DNA of 64,000 nt from NCBI GenBank assembly GCA_001899445.1, contig MPOA01000002.1:1-64000 (forward strand). Reading direction: 5' to 3'. Every line of letters begins with the position of its first letter. The stretch's first letter is position 1. Of this stretch, positions 23,393-34,386 are shown in pieces. The position numbers and the translations under genes were made by a program. The stretch comes from Candidatus Desulfopertinax cowenii. GTDB lineage: Bacteria; Bacillota; Desulfotomaculia; Desulfotomaculales; Desulforudaceae. The notes under the pieces were generated by a model that saw only the letters and a list, made by a program, of their open reading frames with translations, was not told the origin of the DNA and ran no database searches.

Positions 23393-25426
23393 ATCCCGCT
23401 TTTTAAACTGGTTTCCGACTTCGAGCCACGGGGCGACCAGCCGCAGGCGATCGAGGCGCTGGTCCGGGGGCTCGCCGCGGGGTTCCGGCACCAGACCCTG
23501 TTGGGCGTGACCGGTTCCGGCAAGACTTTCACCATGGCCCACGTGATCAGCCGGGTCCAACGGCCGACCCTGGTGATCGCGCCGAACAAAACCCTGGCCG
23601 CCCAGCTGTGCGGCGAGTTCAAAGAGTTTTTCCCGGAGAACGCCGTCGAGTACTTCGTAAGTTACTATGATTACTACCAGCCCGAGGCGTACATTCCGTC
23701 CACGGACACCTATATTGAAAAGGACGCGTCAATCAACGAGGAAATAGACAAACTCCGGCACTCGGCGACCGCGTCGCTGTTCGAGCGGCGGGACGTGATC
23801 ATCGTGGCCTCGGTGTCCTGCATCTACGGCTTGGGTGATCCCGAGGAGTACCGGAACCTGGTGGTTTCGCTGCGCCGCGGTGGCGTTTGCGACCGGGACG
23901 CGGTGCTCCGGAAGCTGGTCAGCATCCAGTACGAGCGGAACGACGTGGACTTTACCCGGGGACGGTTCCGGGTGCGCGGCGACGTGCTGGAGGTTTTCCC
24001 GGCGGCGTCCGGCGAGCGGGCGGTGCGGATTGAATTCTTCGGCGACGACGTGGAGCGCATCCTGGAGTTCGACCCCCTCACCGGGGAGGTGCTCGGGGAA
24101 CGGCAGCACGTGTCCATCCTGCCGGCCAGCCACTACGCCACCTCGCGGGACCGCCTGGAAAAGGCGATCAAGGCCATCGAGAAGGAGCTGGTTGAACGCC
24201 TGGCCGAACTGCGGGTGCGGAACAAGCTCCTGGAAGCCCAGCGGCTGGAGCAGCGGACCAACTACGATCTGGAGATGCTGCGGGAGATGGGCTATTGCAA
24301 GGGAATCGAAAACTACTCTCGCCACCTGACCGGCCGGGCGCCGGGCGAGCCGCCCTTCACCCTGCTGGATTACTTCTCGGACGATTTCCTGATCATCGTG
24401 GACGAATCGCACATCACCGTGCCCCAGATCGGGGGGATGTACGAGGGCGACCGGTCCCGCAAACGGGCGCTGGTGGAGCACGGCTTCCGGCTGCCGTCGG
24501 CCTTCGACAACCGCCCCTTGACTTTCCAGGAGTTTATGTCGCGGGTGCGGCGGGCCATCTACGTCTCGGCCACGCCCGGCCCGTGGGAGCTCGAACACAG
24601 CACCGCCGTGGTGGAGCAGATCGTCCGCCCCACCGGGCTGGTGGACCCCGAGATGGTGGTCCGGCCTACACACGGTCAGATCGACGACCTGCTGGGCGAA
24701 ATCCGGGAGCGGGTCGCCCGCCGGGAGCGGGTGTTGGTGACCACCCTGACCAAGCGCATGGCCGAGGATCTGTGCGACTACTTTAAGGAAGCCGGACTCA
24801 AGGTCCGCTACCTGCACGCGGAGATCAACACCCTGGAGCGGATGGAAATCCTGCGGGACTTACGCCTGGGGACCTTCGACGTCCTGGTGGGGATTAACCT
24901 CTTACGGGAGGGGCTGGACCTGCCCGAGGTCAGCCTGGTGGCCATCCTGGACGCCGACAAAGAGGGCTACCTCCGTTCCGAGCGGTCGCTGATCCAGACG
25001 GCGGGCCGGGCGGCCCGGAACCTGAACGGCAAGGTGATCATGTACGCCGACCGGGTCACCGGCTCCATGCAACGCGCGCTGGACGAGACCGCGCGGCGGC
25101 GCGCGAAGCAGCTCGCCTTCAACCGCGAGCACGGCATCACCCCGCAGACCGTGCAAAAAGCGGTGCGCCGCGTTATCGAGGCCACGCGGGCGGCCGAGAC
25201 CCCGGCACCGTACTACGCTGCGGCCAGCAAGCGGATGTCCAGGGCCGAGCTGAAAAAGCTGATTGCCAAGCTGGAGAAGGAAATGAAACAGGCGGCCCGG
25301 CGCCTGGAGTTCGAGCGGGCGGCCGAGCTGCGGGATGCGCTGATCGAGCTGCGCCTGCAGCTCCAGCCCCGGGGAGCGCGTGCCCTGCGCCCGGCGGAAA
25401 ACCCGCCCCGGAGTGAGTCTTGCTGA
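23393..25426 (+). CDS. uvrB: excinuclease ABC subunit UvrB
   Basis: Damage-verification helicase of nucleotide excision repair. The frame holds [19 protein letters not shown], Walker A GVTGSGKT (38-45), the beta-hairpin [15 protein letters not shown], helicase motifs ([36 protein letters not shown]) and a C-terminal UVR motif ([20 protein letters not shown]). No ATG, GTG or TTG is available before the conserved N-terminus: a TGA precedes by three codons and the next GTG (23501) would delete the start of the Walker A motif. ATC 23393 falls exactly at the expected Met, 9 bases after GGAGG, so I take it as a rare start codon. TATAAT at 23364-23369 is a likely -10. Confidence 0.95.
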   Translation: MPLFKLVSDFEPRGDQPQAIEALVRGLAAGFRHQTLLGVTGSGKTFTMAHVISRVQRPTLVIAPNKTLAAQLCGEFKEFFPENAVEYFVSYYDYYQPEAYIPSTDTYIEKDASINEEIDKLRHSATASLFERRDVIIVASVSCIYGLGDPEEYRNLVVSLRRGGVCDRDAVLRKLVSIQYERNDVDFTRGRFRVRGDVLEVFPAASGERAVRIEFFGDDVERILEFDPLTGEVLGERQHVSILPASHYATSRDRLEKAIKAIEKELVERLAELRVRNKLLEAQRLEQRTNYDLEMLREMGYCKGIENYSRHLTGRAPGEPPFTLLDYFSDDFLIIVDESHITVPQIGGMYEGDRSRKRALVEHGFRLPSAFDNRPLTFQEFMSRVRRAIYVSATPGPWELEHSTAVVEQIVRPTGLVDPEMVVRPTHGQIDDLLGEIRERVARRERVLVTTLTKRMAEDLCDYFKEAGLKVRYLHAEINTLERMEILRDLRLGTFDVLVGINLLREGLDLPEVSLVAILDADKEGYLRSERSLIQTAGRAARNLNGKVIMYADRVTGSMQRALDETARRRAKQLAFNREHGITPQTVQKAVRRVIEATRAAETPAPYYAAASKRMSRAELKKLIAKLEKEMKQAARRLEFERAAELRDALIELRLQLQPRGARALRPAENPPRSESC

Positions 25427-25548
25427 ACCAGGCCGGCGAAAAACCCTGCTGTTCGAACCACTCGTCCCGGGCGTGGTCGTAAGCCTGTTCCCTGCTTTTA
25501 TCGTGATACTCGGCGGCAGCGCGTTTATGCCGGTACGGAGGCAGTTTG

Positions 25549-28419
25549 GTGGAAATGGAAGATAAAATCGTCGTCCGCGGCGCGCGGATGCACAACCTGA
25601 AAAACATCAACGTGGAAATTCCCCGGAACCGGCTGGTGGTGTTGACCGGGCTTTCCGGCAGCGGCAAGTCCTCGCTGGCCTTTGACACCATCTACGCCGA
25701 GGGGCAGCGCCGTTATGTGGAGTCCCTGTCGGCCTACGCCCGGCAGTTCCTGGGGCAGATGGATAAGCCGGACGTGGACTACATCGAAGGTCTCTCCCCG
25801 GCTATCTCCATCGACCAGAAAACACGGTCGCACAACCCGCGCTCTACCGTGGGCACGGTGACCGAGATTTACGATTACCTCCGGCTGCTGTTCGCCCGGG
25901 TGGGGCGGCCGCACTGTCCGAATTGCGGCCACCCGATCAGTAGCCAGACGGTGGAACAGATGGTGGACCAGGTGCTGGCCCTGCCGGCGGGCACCAAGCT
26001 GCAGATCCTGGCGCCGATGGTGCGGGGCAAGAAAGGCGAACACGCCCGGGTGCTGGAGGAGGCCCGCCGGGGCGGCTTTGTCCGGGTCCGCGTGAACGGC
26101 GAACTGCGGGAGACTAGCGAGGAGATCAAGCTGGACCGGAACAAGAAACACCACATCGAGATCGTCATCGACCGGCTGGTGGTGAAGCCAGGTCTGGAGT
26201 CCCGGCTGGCCGATTCCCTGGAGATCGCCCTCAAGCAGGCCGGCGGCCTGGCCGTCTGCGACGTGATCGACGGGTCCGAGATCGTGTTCAGCCAGAACTT
26301 TGCCTGCGTGGACTGCGGCTTCAGCTTCCGCGAGATCACGCCGCGGCTATTTTCCTTCAACAGCCCGGTGGGGGCCTGCCCGACCTGCACCGGCCTGGGC
26401 AGCCGGCTGGAGGTGGACGTGGACCTAGTCATTCCCGACCGCTCCAAGACCCTGTACGAGGGCGCCGTGGCCGGCTGGTCGTGGTGGACCCGCGGTTACC
26501 ACTACCTGGAGGGATTGGCGGCGCACTACGAGTTCGACCTGCACACCCCGGTGTGGGAGCTGGCGGCGGAACACCTGAACGTGATCCTTTACGGCACCGG
26601 CGGTACCCGGGTGGCCTTCAGCTACCGGGACATGCTGGGCCGGCGGCGCCGTTACACCGCGCCCTTCGAGGGGGTGCTGGCGTACCTGGACCGGCGGCAC
26701 CGGGAAACCACTTCGGAGCACGTCCGCGAGGAAATCGAGCAGATGATGCGCACTCGTCCCTGCCCGGACTGCGGGGGACGGCGGCTGAAGGCGGAAGCGC
26801 TGGCCGTGAAGGTGGGCGGCCTCTCCATCGCTGAGGTGGCGGCGCTTTCGATCGCCGAGGCGGACCGGTTCTTCGCCGAGCTGAACCTGACCGGCCGGGA
26901 GTTGTTGATCGGCCGGCGGGTGCTCAAGGAACTGCGGGAACGGCTGGGTTTTCTGATCAGCGTTGGGCTGGAATACCTGACCCTGGACCGCCAGGCGGCT
27001 ACCCTCTCCGGTGGCGAGGCGCAGCGCATCCGGCTGGCCACCCAGATCGGCTCGGGCCTGGTGGGTGTGTTGTACATCCTGGACGAGCCCAGCATCGGTC
27101 TACACCCCCGGGACAACGGCCGCCTGCTCGAGACCCTGAAACGGCTGCGGGACCTGGGGAACACCGTGATCGTGGTGGAGCACGACGAGGAAACCATTCG
27201 GGCGGCCGACCACATCATCGATATCGGCCCGGGGGCCGGGCGGGACGGCGGCCGGGTGGTGGCGGCCGGGACGCTTACCGACATCGTGCGGATGTCCGCC
27301 TCGGTCACCGGACAGTACCTGGCCGGGCGGAAATCGATCCCGGTACCTCCGGTGCGGCGGCCCGGCGGGGAGCGGCGGGTCGAGGTGGTGGGCGCGCGGG
27401 AACACAATCTGAAGGACATCGACGTGTCCTTCCCGCTGGGGGTGTTCACCTGCGTGACCGGGGTGTCCGGTTCCGGGAAGAGCACCCTGGTGAACGAGAT
27501 TCTGAACAAGGGACTGGCCGCCGCGCTGCAGGGCGCGCGGACCTACCCGGGGGCGCACGACGAAATCCGGGGCGCCGAGCACCTGGACAAGGTGATCAAC
27601 ATCGACCAGTCGCCCATCGGGCGCACGCCCCGTTCAAATCCGGCTACCTACACCGGGGTGTTCACCGACATCCGGGAGCTGTTCTCCCTGACCCCCGAGG
27701 CCCGGGTGCGGGGTTACAAGCCCGGGCGGTTCAGCTTCAACGTGCGGGGCGGGCGCTGCGAGGCCTGCCGGGGCGACGGGATCATCCGCATCGAGATGCA
27801 CTTCCTGCCGGACGTGTACGTGCCCTGCGAGGTCTGTCGGGGCCGGCGGTACAACCGCGAAACCCTGGAGATTCGGTACAAGGGGAAGTCGATTGCGGAC
27901 GTGCTGGACATGACCGTGGACCAGGCCGCCGAGTTCTTCGCGCCGGTTCCGAAGATTCACCGCCGCCTGCGCACCCTGCAGGACGTGGGCCTGGGGTATA
28001 TCCGGCTGGGCCAGCCGGCGACCACGCTGTCCGGCGGCGAGGCGCAGCGGGTGAAGCTGGCCACCGAGTTGTCCAGGCGGGCGACCGGACGGACGCTGTA
28101 CATCCTGGACGAGCCCACCACCGGGCTACACTTCGCGGACATCGCCAAGCTGCTGCAGGTGCTGCATCGGCTGGTGGACACCGGGAATACGGTGATTGTC
28201 ATCGAGCACAATCTGGACGTGATCAAGACCGCCGATTACATCGTCGACCTAGGCCCCGAGGGCGGGGACCGGGGCGGGACGGTGGTGGCGGCCGGCACCC
28301 CGGAGGAAGTGGCGGCGCACCCGGCGTCCCACACGGGCCGGTTTCTGCGGGCGGTACTAAACGGCCCGGGATGCCGGCGCTTGAGCGCCGCCGCCGCGGG
28401 CGTGGAGGGTGAAAGATGA
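25549..28419 (+). CDS. uvrA: excinuclease ABC subunit UvrA
   Basis: Damage-sensing dimeric ABC ATPase, about 956 residues. Two ABC modules are seen: Walker [11 protein letters not shown] and [10 protein letters not shown], signatures [12 protein letters not shown] and [12 protein letters not shown], Walker [12 protein letters not shown] and [11 protein letters not shown]. Zinc modules are [15 protein letters not shown] and CEACRGDG...[13 protein letters not shown] 25549 has GGAGG 7 bases upstream; TTG 25546 and ATG 25555 are alternatives. The gene's TGA overlaps the ATG of uvrC, giving an uvrB-uvrA-uvrC block with 122 bases between B and A. Confidence 0.97.
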   Translation: MEMEDKIVVRGARMHNLKNINVEIPRNRLVVLTGLSGSGKSSLAFDTIYAEGQRRYVESLSAYARQFLGQMDKPDVDYIEGLSPAISIDQKTRSHNPRSTVGTVTEIYDYLRLLFARVGRPHCPNCGHPISSQTVEQMVDQVLALPAGTKLQILAPMVRGKKGEHARVLEEARRGGFVRVRVNGELRETSEEIKLDRNKKHHIEIVIDRLVVKPGLESRLADSLEIALKQAGGLAVCDVIDGSEIVFSQNFACVDCGFSFREITPRLFSFNSPVGACPTCTGLGSRLEVDVDLVIPDRSKTLYEGAVAGWSWWTRGYHYLEGLAAHYEFDLHTPVWELAAEHLNVILYGTGGTRVAFSYRDMLGRRRRYTAPFEGVLAYLDRRHRETTSEHVREEIEQMMRTRPCPDCGGRRLKAEALAVKVGGLSIAEVAALSIAEADRFFAELNLTGRELLIGRRVLKELRERLGFLISVGLEYLTLDRQAATLSGGEAQRIRLATQIGSGLVGVLYILDEPSIGLHPRDNGRLLETLKRLRDLGNTVIVVEHDEETIRAADHIIDIGPGAGRDGGRVVAAGTLTDIVRMSASVTGQYLAGRKSIPVPPVRRPGGERRVEVVGAREHNLKDIDVSFPLGVFTCVTGVSGSGKSTLVNEILNKGLAAALQGARTYPGAHDEIRGAEHLDKVINIDQSPIGRTPRSNPATYTGVFTDIRELFSLTPEARVRGYKPGRFSFNVRGGRCEACRGDGIIRIEMHFLPDVYVPCEVCRGRRYNRETLEIRYKGKSIADVLDMTVDQAAEFFAPVPKIHRRLRTLQDVGLGYIRLGQPATTLSGGEAQRVKLATELSRRATGRTLYILDEPTTGLHFADIAKLLQVLHRLVDTGNTVIVIEHNLDVIKTADYIVDLGPEGGDRGGTVVAAGTPEEVAAHPASHTGRFLRAVLNGPGCRRLSAAAAGVEGER

Positions 28420-30251
28420 ACCTGGCCGAAAAGGCGAAGCACTTTCCAGACAAACCGGGCGTGTACCTCTTCCGCGGGGCGCGGGGCGAGGTACTGTACG
28501 TGGGCAAGGCCGTATCCCTGCGCAGCCGGGTGCGGTCTTATTTCACCGGCGCCCAGGACGGTAAGACCCAGGCCCTCGTCGGGCGGGCCGCCGACGTCGA
28601 GTTCATCGTCACTGGCTCCGAAGTCGAGGCGCTGATTTTGGAGTCCAATCTGATCAAGGAGCACCGGCCGCGCTACAACGTGCTGCTCAAGGACGACAAG
28701 AGCTACCCCTACCTCAAGGTGACGGTCCAGGAGGAGTACCCGCGGGTGTTCATAACCCGCACCCAGCCGCGCGACGGCGCCCGGTACTTCGGCCCGTACC
28801 CGAGCGCGGGCGCGGTGCACAAGACCCTGCGGCTTTTAAAGAAACTGTTCCCGCTGCGCACCTGCCGGCAGGTACGCTTTGCCAACGGCCGGCCCTGCCT
28901 GAACTTCCACATCGGGCGCTGCCTCGGCCCGTGCCGGGGCACGGTGGACCCGGAGGAGTACGGGGCGCTGGTGCGGGAGGTGCTGCTGTTCCTGGAGGGC
29001 CGGCACGCCGATCTGGTCCGCGACCTGACCCGGAAGATGGAGGCGGCGGCCGGAAACCTGGAATTCGAGCGGGCGGCGGAGCTGCGTGACCAGTTGCGGG
29101 CCATTGAACAGGTGCTGGCCAAGCAGAACATCGTCTCCGCGCGCCGCGAGGATCAGGACGTGGTGGCGCTGGCCCGGGACGGCAACCGGGGCCGGGCGAT
29201 CGTGCTGGAGATCAGGGAAGGCAAACTCCTGGGCCAGCACAGCCTGGCGCTGGGGGGGGTTGCGGACCGTACGGACGCCGAGGTGTTGGTCGCTTTCTTG
29301 AAACAGTACTACCGGGAGGCGGGATTCATTCCGCCCGAGGTGCTGCTGCCCACGCCGCTGGGTGCGGAGCAGGACCTGATCACCGAATGGCTGGGCCTGC
29401 GGCGCGGGGCCCGGGTGCGGCTGCACGTGCCCCGGCGGGGCCACAGGCGCGAACTGGTGCGGATGGCCGAGAAGAACGCGGCGCTGGCCCGGGAGCAGAT
29501 GCGGTTCGAGCGCAGCGCCGACGCGGCGTTGGCGGAACTGGCCGCCCTGCTGGGGCTGGAGGAACCCCCGGTTCGCCTGGAGGCCTTCGATATCTCGAAC
29601 ATCCAGGGCGCCCAGACAGTTGGCGCCATGGTGGTGTTCGAGCAGGGGCGGCCGGCCCGGGACGAGTACCGGCGGTTCCGGGTGCGCGGTTCCACGGCGG
29701 CGGACGATTACGCGGCCATGCGGGAGGTGGTGGGGCGGCGCTTCTCCCGGGGGCGGGAGGAAAACGAATTAATTGCCAGCGGCCGGATGTCCTCGCGGGA
29801 GGGGCGTTTTCACCGCCTGCCCGACCTCGTACTGATCGACGGGGGCAAGGGACAGCTGAACGCCGCCTTGGAAGCCATACGGGACGCCGGGTTTGACGGG
29901 ATCCCGGTTTTCGGCCTGGCCAAGGAGGAAGAGCAGGTATTCGCCCCGGGCCGGCCCGATCCGTTGCCGGTGCCGCGGGACTCCCAGGCCCTGTACCTGC
30001 TTCAGCACCTGCGCGACGAGGCGCACCGGTTCGCCGTTGATTACCACCGCCGGGCCCGCTCGCGGGAAGGCCTGCGCTCCCTGCTCGAGGAGATCGACGG
30101 CATCGGGCCGGCCCGCCGCCGCGCCCTGCAGCAGGCCTTTCCCTCGCTGGACGTTCTCAAGGCGGCCACCGTCGAGGAACTGGCCGCCGTCCCGTCGATG
30201 AACCGGAAAGCGGCGCGCGCGGTGTACGATTACTTCCACGGTCCCGATTAA
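28416..30251 (+). CDS. uvrC: excinuclease ABC subunit UvrC
   Basis: The nuclease that makes both incisions in excision repair; 611 residues. An N-terminal GIY-YIG domain ([20 protein letters not shown]), a UVR motif ([20 protein letters not shown]), an RNase-H-like endonuclease domain ([30 protein letters not shown]) and a C-terminal helix-hairpin-helix region ([12 protein letters not shown]...[12 protein letters not shown]). ATG 28416 overlaps the uvrA stop. Its TAA overlaps a further small open frame (TAATG). Confidence 0.97.
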   Translation: MNLAEKAKHFPDKPGVYLFRGARGEVLYVGKAVSLRSRVRSYFTGAQDGKTQALVGRAADVEFIVTGSEVEALILESNLIKEHRPRYNVLLKDDKSYPYLKVTVQEEYPRVFITRTQPRDGARYFGPYPSAGAVHKTLRLLKKLFPLRTCRQVRFANGRPCLNFHIGRCLGPCRGTVDPEEYGALVREVLLFLEGRHADLVRDLTRKMEAAAGNLEFERAAELRDQLRAIEQVLAKQNIVSARREDQDVVALARDGNRGRAIVLEIREGKLLGQHSLALGGVADRTDAEVLVAFLKQYYREAGFIPPEVLLPTPLGAEQDLITEWLGLRRGARVRLHVPRRGHRRELVRMAEKNAALAREQMRFERSADAALAELAALLGLEEPPVRLEAFDISNIQGAQTVGAMVVFEQGRPARDEYRRFRVRGSTAADDYAAMREVVGRRFSRGREENELIASGRMSSREGRFHRLPDLVLIDGGKGQLNAALEAIRDAGFDGIPVFGLAKEEEQVFAPGRPDPLPVPRDSQALYLLQHLRDEAHRFAVDYHRRARSREGLRSLLEEIDGIGPARRRALQQAFPSLDVLKAATVEELAAVPSMNRKAARAVYDYFHGPD

Positions 30252-30367
30252 TGATTATCCAGAGCTTTGGCGTGGCGGACTTAGACGCCGATAAGGTGAC
30301 CGTGCACCTGGTGGACCTGAGTTCCGGGGTGGTGTTCCGGACCTGGGAGGGCGCCTTGAAGCGGTAG
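30251..30367 (+). CDS. possible small protein coupled to uvrC (38 aa)
   Basis: ATG 30251 shares its A with the uvrC stop (TAATG), so it could be translated by reinitiation; there is no ribosome site of its own. The product ([20 protein letters not shown], then VDLSSGVVFRTWEGALKR) reads as a compact soluble beta-rich peptide with coding-like composition. It is not a family I know. It ends 32 bases before a TATAAT (30399-30404) that probably drives the next gene. Confidence 0.35.
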   Translation: MIIQSFGVADLDADKVTVHLVDLSSGVVFRTWEGALKR

Positions 30368-30440
30368 CCGCGCAAACCGCGCGCGTGTATTTTTAGTGTA
30401 TAATACTGTTGAAGTGTGGCCGGTAGCGAGGGGGTTGCCT

Positions 30441-31322
30441 GTGGTCGACTACAGGCTGGTGGCGGTGGATTTGGACGACACCCTGCTGGACAGCGCGCTG
30501 GAGGTTTCGCCCCGCACGGTCCGGGCCCTGGCGCGGGCCCGGGAGAAGGGGGTCATTGTGACCCTGGCCACCGGGCGGATGTTTAGTTCGGCGGCGCCCA
30601 TTGCCCGCCGGCTCGGAATTGATGCCCCGATCATCACCTACCAGGGCGCGCTGGTGAAGAACCCGTTTACCGGCGAAGAGCTGGCGCACCGGGTGTTACC
30701 TAACGGCGTCGCCCGGGCGGTGATCGCGCGCCTGGCGGGCTATGGTTACCACTTCAACGTTTACCTGGACGACCGGCTGTGCATGGAAAGCCTGACCGGG
30801 TTGGGCCGGCGGTACGCGGACATTTGCCGGGTGGAGGCCCACGTGGTGGGCGATCTCCTGGCGTTCTTGGGGGAGCGCAGCCCGACCAAGGTGCTGGTCA
30901 TCGCCCCCGAAGACGAGATCCTGGCCTTGATGCGGGAGATGAAGGCCGTTTTTCCCGCGGAGCGGGTGCACATCACCCGGTCCAAGCCTTATTTCCTGGA
31001 ATTCTCCCATCCCCGGGCCACCAAGGGGCAGGCGCTGAAATACCTGGCGGAACGGTACGGGATCCCCCGGGAGGCGGTGATGGCCATCGGAGACGGTTAC
31101 AACGACCTGGACATGGTGGAGTACGCCGGCCTCGGGGTGATGATGGACAACGCCCGGGACGAGGTCAAACGCCACGCCGACTACGTTACGGCTTCCAACG
31201 ACGCCGACGGCGTGGCCGAGGCGATTGAACGGTTTATCCTGGACAAAAGCCCCCCGCGTTGTCCGCTAGCGGCACCGCGAAGGGCGAAAACCGGGCGCCG
31301 TTTGCAGGGCGGAAACGGGTAG
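30441..31322 (+). CDS. Cof-type HAD-superfamily phosphatase
   Basis: A 293-residue HAD hydrolase with a C2B cap, the type acting on sugar phosphates or phosphorylated cofactors. Seen: motif I AVDLDDTLLD with the nucleophile Asp, motif II TLATGRMFSS, the K in ATKGQALKYL, and motif IV AIGDGYNDLDMVEYAG. GTG 30441 has AGGGGG 6 bases upstream. Its position before a ROK kinase, a debranching enzyme and a hexose-phosphate isomerase suggests a sugar-phosphate substrate. The C-terminus carries about 25 extra basic residues after the fold ends. Confidence 0.87.
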   Translation: MVDYRLVAVDLDDTLLDSALEVSPRTVRALARAREKGVIVTLATGRMFSSAAPIARRLGIDAPIITYQGALVKNPFTGEELAHRVLPNGVARAVIARLAGYGYHFNVYLDDRLCMESLTGLGRRYADICRVEAHVVGDLLAFLGERSPTKVLVIAPEDEILALMREMKAVFPAERVHITRSKPYFLEFSHPRATKGQALKYLAERYGIPREAVMAIGDGYNDLDMVEYAGLGVMMDNARDEVKRHADYVTASNDADGVAEAIERFILDKSPPRCPLAAPRRAKTGRRLQGGNG

Positions 31323-31385
31323 GCGGGGCCGGGCGGGAAAATGAGCTTGCGGAAACGGGGGCAGCTTGTTTGGGGGGGCGACGGT

Positions 31386-32363
31386 ATGGCCGGTTACGTG
31401 GCCGGGGTGGATCTGGGCGGCACCAAAATCTACACCGTGCTGGCGAACAGGGAAGGCGAAATTGTGGCCGAGGTGAAGGTGCCCACTGGAGCCGGTTGGG
31501 GTTACAGGCAGGTCCTGGACCGCATCGCGGAGACGGTGGACGCGGTATGCGACCGGGCCGGCGTCAGCCTGGACGCGGTGGCCGCCGTCGGGGCCGGGGC
31601 GCCGGGACCGCTGGATCCCCGGACCGGTGTCGTCCACCAGGCACCTAACCTGGGCTGGCGCGACGTGCCGTTCCGGGACGACCTGGCGGCGCGCCTGGGG
31701 CGGCCCGTGTACCTGGAAAACGACGCCAACCTGGGCGCCCTGGGGGAATACACCTTCGGCACCGGGCGTGGTTGCTCCGAGATGGTGTTTGTCACGGTCA
31801 GCACCGGGATCGGCGGCGGTCTCATCCTGCACGGGGAGATCTACGGCGGCGCGGGCGGCGGCGCCGGGGAAATCGGGCACATCAAGGTCGTTCCCGGCGG
31901 CCCGCGCTGCGGGTGCGGGGGCCGCGGGTGCCTGGAGGCGGTGGCCTCCGGGACAGCCATCGCCCGGCGGGCCCGGGAGTTCATCACCGCGGGCGCAGGG
32001 TCGGAAATCCTGGCCCGGGCGGACGGGGAGGCGGAGAAGGTCACCGCCGTCACCGTGGCGGCGGCGGCCCGCGCGGGCGACCCCGACGCCCGCGCCATCC
32101 TGGACGAGGCCGCCGGGCATCTCGGGACTGGGCTGGCCGTGGTCGTCAACCTGCTCAACCCGGAACTGGTCGTCCTTGGTGGCGGGGTGATGAAGAGCGG
32201 TAAACTGTTCTGGGAACCGCTGGACCGGTCGCTGCGGGAGCAGGCCCTGGAAGCGGCCTACCGCCGGGTGTGCCTGATGCCAGGTGCGTTGGGCGGTCGG
32301 GTGAGTGCCCTGGGCGCGGTCGCCCTGGCCCGGCGCGGAATCGGCATTCAGTCCGGGGGGTAG
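31386..32363 (+). CDS. ROK-family sugar kinase (glucokinase-like)
   Basis: ATP-dependent hexose kinase of 325 residues. Seen: AGVDLGGTKIYTVLA (phosphate 1), GAGAPGPLDPRTG, ENDANLGALGEY with catalytic Asp, STGIGGGLILHGEIY, and the ROK zinc motif GEIGHIKVVPGGPRCGCGGRGCLE. ATG 31386 follows a G-rich ribosome site. With the debranching enzyme next door, phosphorylation of glucose released from storage polysaccharide is the simplest reading, feeding the downstream isomerase and glycolysis. Confidence 0.9.
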   Translation: MAGYVAGVDLGGTKIYTVLANREGEIVAEVKVPTGAGWGYRQVLDRIAETVDAVCDRAGVSLDAVAAVGAGAPGPLDPRTGVVHQAPNLGWRDVPFRDDLAARLGRPVYLENDANLGALGEYTFGTGRGCSEMVFVTVSTGIGGGLILHGEIYGGAGGGAGEIGHIKVVPGGPRCGCGGRGCLEAVASGTAIARRAREFITAGAGSEILARADGEAEKVTAVTVAAAARAGDPDARAILDEAAGHLGTGLAVVVNLLNPELVVLGGGVMKSGKLFWEPLDRSLREQALEAAYRRVCLMPGALGGRVSALGAVALARRGIGIQSGG

Positions 32364-32384
32364 AATACCTCCGGGGGGCGGTGT

Positions 32385-34364
32385 ATGCACTTTGGCAAGG
32401 CTGATTGGTGGGATTTCCACCGCGGTACCGAGCGGGAATGGCTGGTTACCAACGGTTTGGGCGGCTTTGCCTCCGGAACGCTGGTGGGGGCCAATACCCG
32501 GCGCTACCATGGCCTGCTGGTGGCCGCGTTGAACCCGCCCACCGGACGGGTACTCCTGTGGTCCAAGCTGGACGAACGGTTCGCCGCGGGCGGGGAGTTT
32601 TTCAACCTGGCCACCAACCAGGCGCGGGGTGAGGTCACCGAGAGCGGTTTTATTCACCTCCAGCGGGTGGATGTTGACCCGTTCCCCCGTTTCGTGTACG
32701 CTTTCCGGGACGTGTTGGTGGAGAAGACCGTATTCCTGCTGCACGGTCGGAACGCGGCCGTGGTCTTGTACCGGGTGCTAAACGGGTCGGAGCCCGGAAA
32801 GCTGGTCCTGGTGCCCTTGGTCAACCACCGGGATTACCACGGCAACACCTACCGCGAGAACGTGACGTTTCGGGTCCGTCCGCACCCGCGGGGGGTGGAT
32901 GTTCAACCGGAAGGCGGCGGGGTGGCGCTGCACCTGCGATCCACGGCCGGACGCTTCACCGCCCGGCCCGACTGGTACCTGGGGATGTATTACGTGGCTG
33001 AGGCCGAACGGGGATTGAACCCCAGTGAGGATCATTTCATCCCCGGCTTCTTCGAGATCGAATTTGACTCCGGCGAGGCCCGGACGTTCGCGGTTATCGG
33101 CGGGCTGCAGCCGCTGGAACCGGATCCGGAGGCGGCTCTCCGGGAGGAGCGCGCCCGGCTGGACGAGTTGGTACGGCGCTCCGGCCTGGACGATGATTTC
33201 GCCCGACGGCTGGTGCGGGCCGCGGACGCCTTCATCACCCACCGCCGCTCGACCGGGAAGACCACCATCGTCGCCGGCTACCCCTGGTTTACCGACTGGG
33301 GCCGGGACGCTATGATCGCGCTGCCCGGGCTCACCCTGGTGACCCGGCGCTTTGCCGAGGCGCGCGAGATCTTGCAGACCTTCGCCCGGTACGCCGAGCG
33401 GGGCCTGATCCCCAACGTGTTTCCCGACGAGGGAGAAAGGCCACTCTTCAACACGGTCGACGCCTCGCTTTGGTTCGTGCACGCGGCATACAAGTATCTC
33501 CAGTACACCGGGGACGATTCCTTCATCCGCGAGCATATCTGGCCGGTGCTGCAGGATATCATTAAGTGGTACGCGCGGGGCACCGACTTTAACATTGGCG
33601 CCGATACTGACGGACTGATCCGGGCGGGCCGCCGGGGCATCCAGTTGACCTGGATGGATGCCAAGGTGGAGGAGTGGGTGGTTACCCCGCGGTACGGGAA
33701 ACCGGTCGAGATCCAGGCCCTCTGGTACAACGCGCTCAAGATTTCGGAAACGCTTGCGCGCCGCTACGGCTTCCCGGAGGCCGAGCCCGGCCTGGCCGCG
33801 CGGGTGCGGGAGAGCTTCCGGCGGGAGTTCTGGCGACCCGAAGGGGATTATCTCTATGACGTGGTCGGGGACGAGGGTAAGGACGCGAGCCTTCGTCCCA
33901 ACCAGCTCCTGGCGCTGAGCCTGCCCTTCACCATGCTGGACCCGGTGCGGGAAGGCCGGCGGATCGTCCAAACGGTCTGGCGGGAGCTGTATGCCCACTA
34001 CGGCCTGCGTTCCCTGGCGCCGGGCGACCCGCGGTACCGGGGGGTGTACCGGGGAGACCGGTGGGCGCGCGACGGCGCCTACCACCAGGGCACGACCTGG
34101 AGCTGGCTGATTGGCCCGTTCGTCACGGCCTACCGGTGCGTGCACGGGTACTCCGAGGCTTCCCGGGTGCGGGCCGCGGCCTTCCTGGCGCCTTTCCGTA
34201 ACCACCTGCGCGACTACGGGATCGGCTTGGTATCCGAGATCTTCGACGGCGACGAGCCGGTGACGCCCCGCGGCTGTATCGCCCAGGCCTGGGGCGTGGC
34301 CGAGGTGCTTCGGGCCTACGTGGAAGACGTACTGGAACAAGCCCCGAAAACGATTTTAGATTAA
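32385..34364 (+). CDS. glycogen debranching enzyme (amylo-alpha-1,6-glucosidase type)
   Basis: A 659-residue GH133-like enzyme. The N-terminal domain begins EWLVTNGLGGFASGTLVGAN and RRYHGLLVAAL; the C-terminal (alpha/alpha)6 barrel contains YPWFTDWGRDAMIALPGLTL, LIPNVFPDEG, NTVDASLWFVHAAYKYL, IQLTWMDAKV and NALKISETL. Acidic catalytic residues lie in the WGRDAM and WMDAK blocks by family analogy. It removes alpha-1,6 branch glucose from glycogen-like polymers. The start is 21 bases after the ROK gene stop, so both are probably co-transcribed. No glycogen synthase or phosphorylase is in the window. Confidence 0.92.
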   Translation: MHFGKADWWDFHRGTEREWLVTNGLGGFASGTLVGANTRRYHGLLVAALNPPTGRVLLWSKLDERFAAGGEFFNLATNQARGEVTESGFIHLQRVDVDPFPRFVYAFRDVLVEKTVFLLHGRNAAVVLYRVLNGSEPGKLVLVPLVNHRDYHGNTYRENVTFRVRPHPRGVDVQPEGGGVALHLRSTAGRFTARPDWYLGMYYVAEAERGLNPSEDHFIPGFFEIEFDSGEARTFAVIGGLQPLEPDPEAALREERARLDELVRRSGLDDDFARRLVRAADAFITHRRSTGKTTIVAGYPWFTDWGRDAMIALPGLTLVTRRFAEAREILQTFARYAERGLIPNVFPDEGERPLFNTVDASLWFVHAAYKYLQYTGDDSFIREHIWPVLQDIIKWYARGTDFNIGADTDGLIRAGRRGIQLTWMDAKVEEWVVTPRYGKPVEIQALWYNALKISETLARRYGFPEAEPGLAARVRESFRREFWRPEGDYLYDVVGDEGKDASLRPNQLLALSLPFTMLDPVREGRRIVQTVWRELYAHYGLRSLAPGDPRYRGVYRGDRWARDGAYHQGTTWSWLIGPFVTAYRCVHGYSEASRVRAAAFLAPFRNHLRDYGIGLVSEIFDGDEPVTPRGCIAQAWGVAEVLRAYVEDVLEQAPKTILD

Positions 34365-34386
34365 TGTTGAGGAGGCGGGTGAAAGA

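Noticed and set aside
31266-34340. Long antisense frames opposite the ROK kinase and debranching enzyme
   Set aside because: Composition and phase follow the real + strand genes; no recognisable protein family on the - strand.
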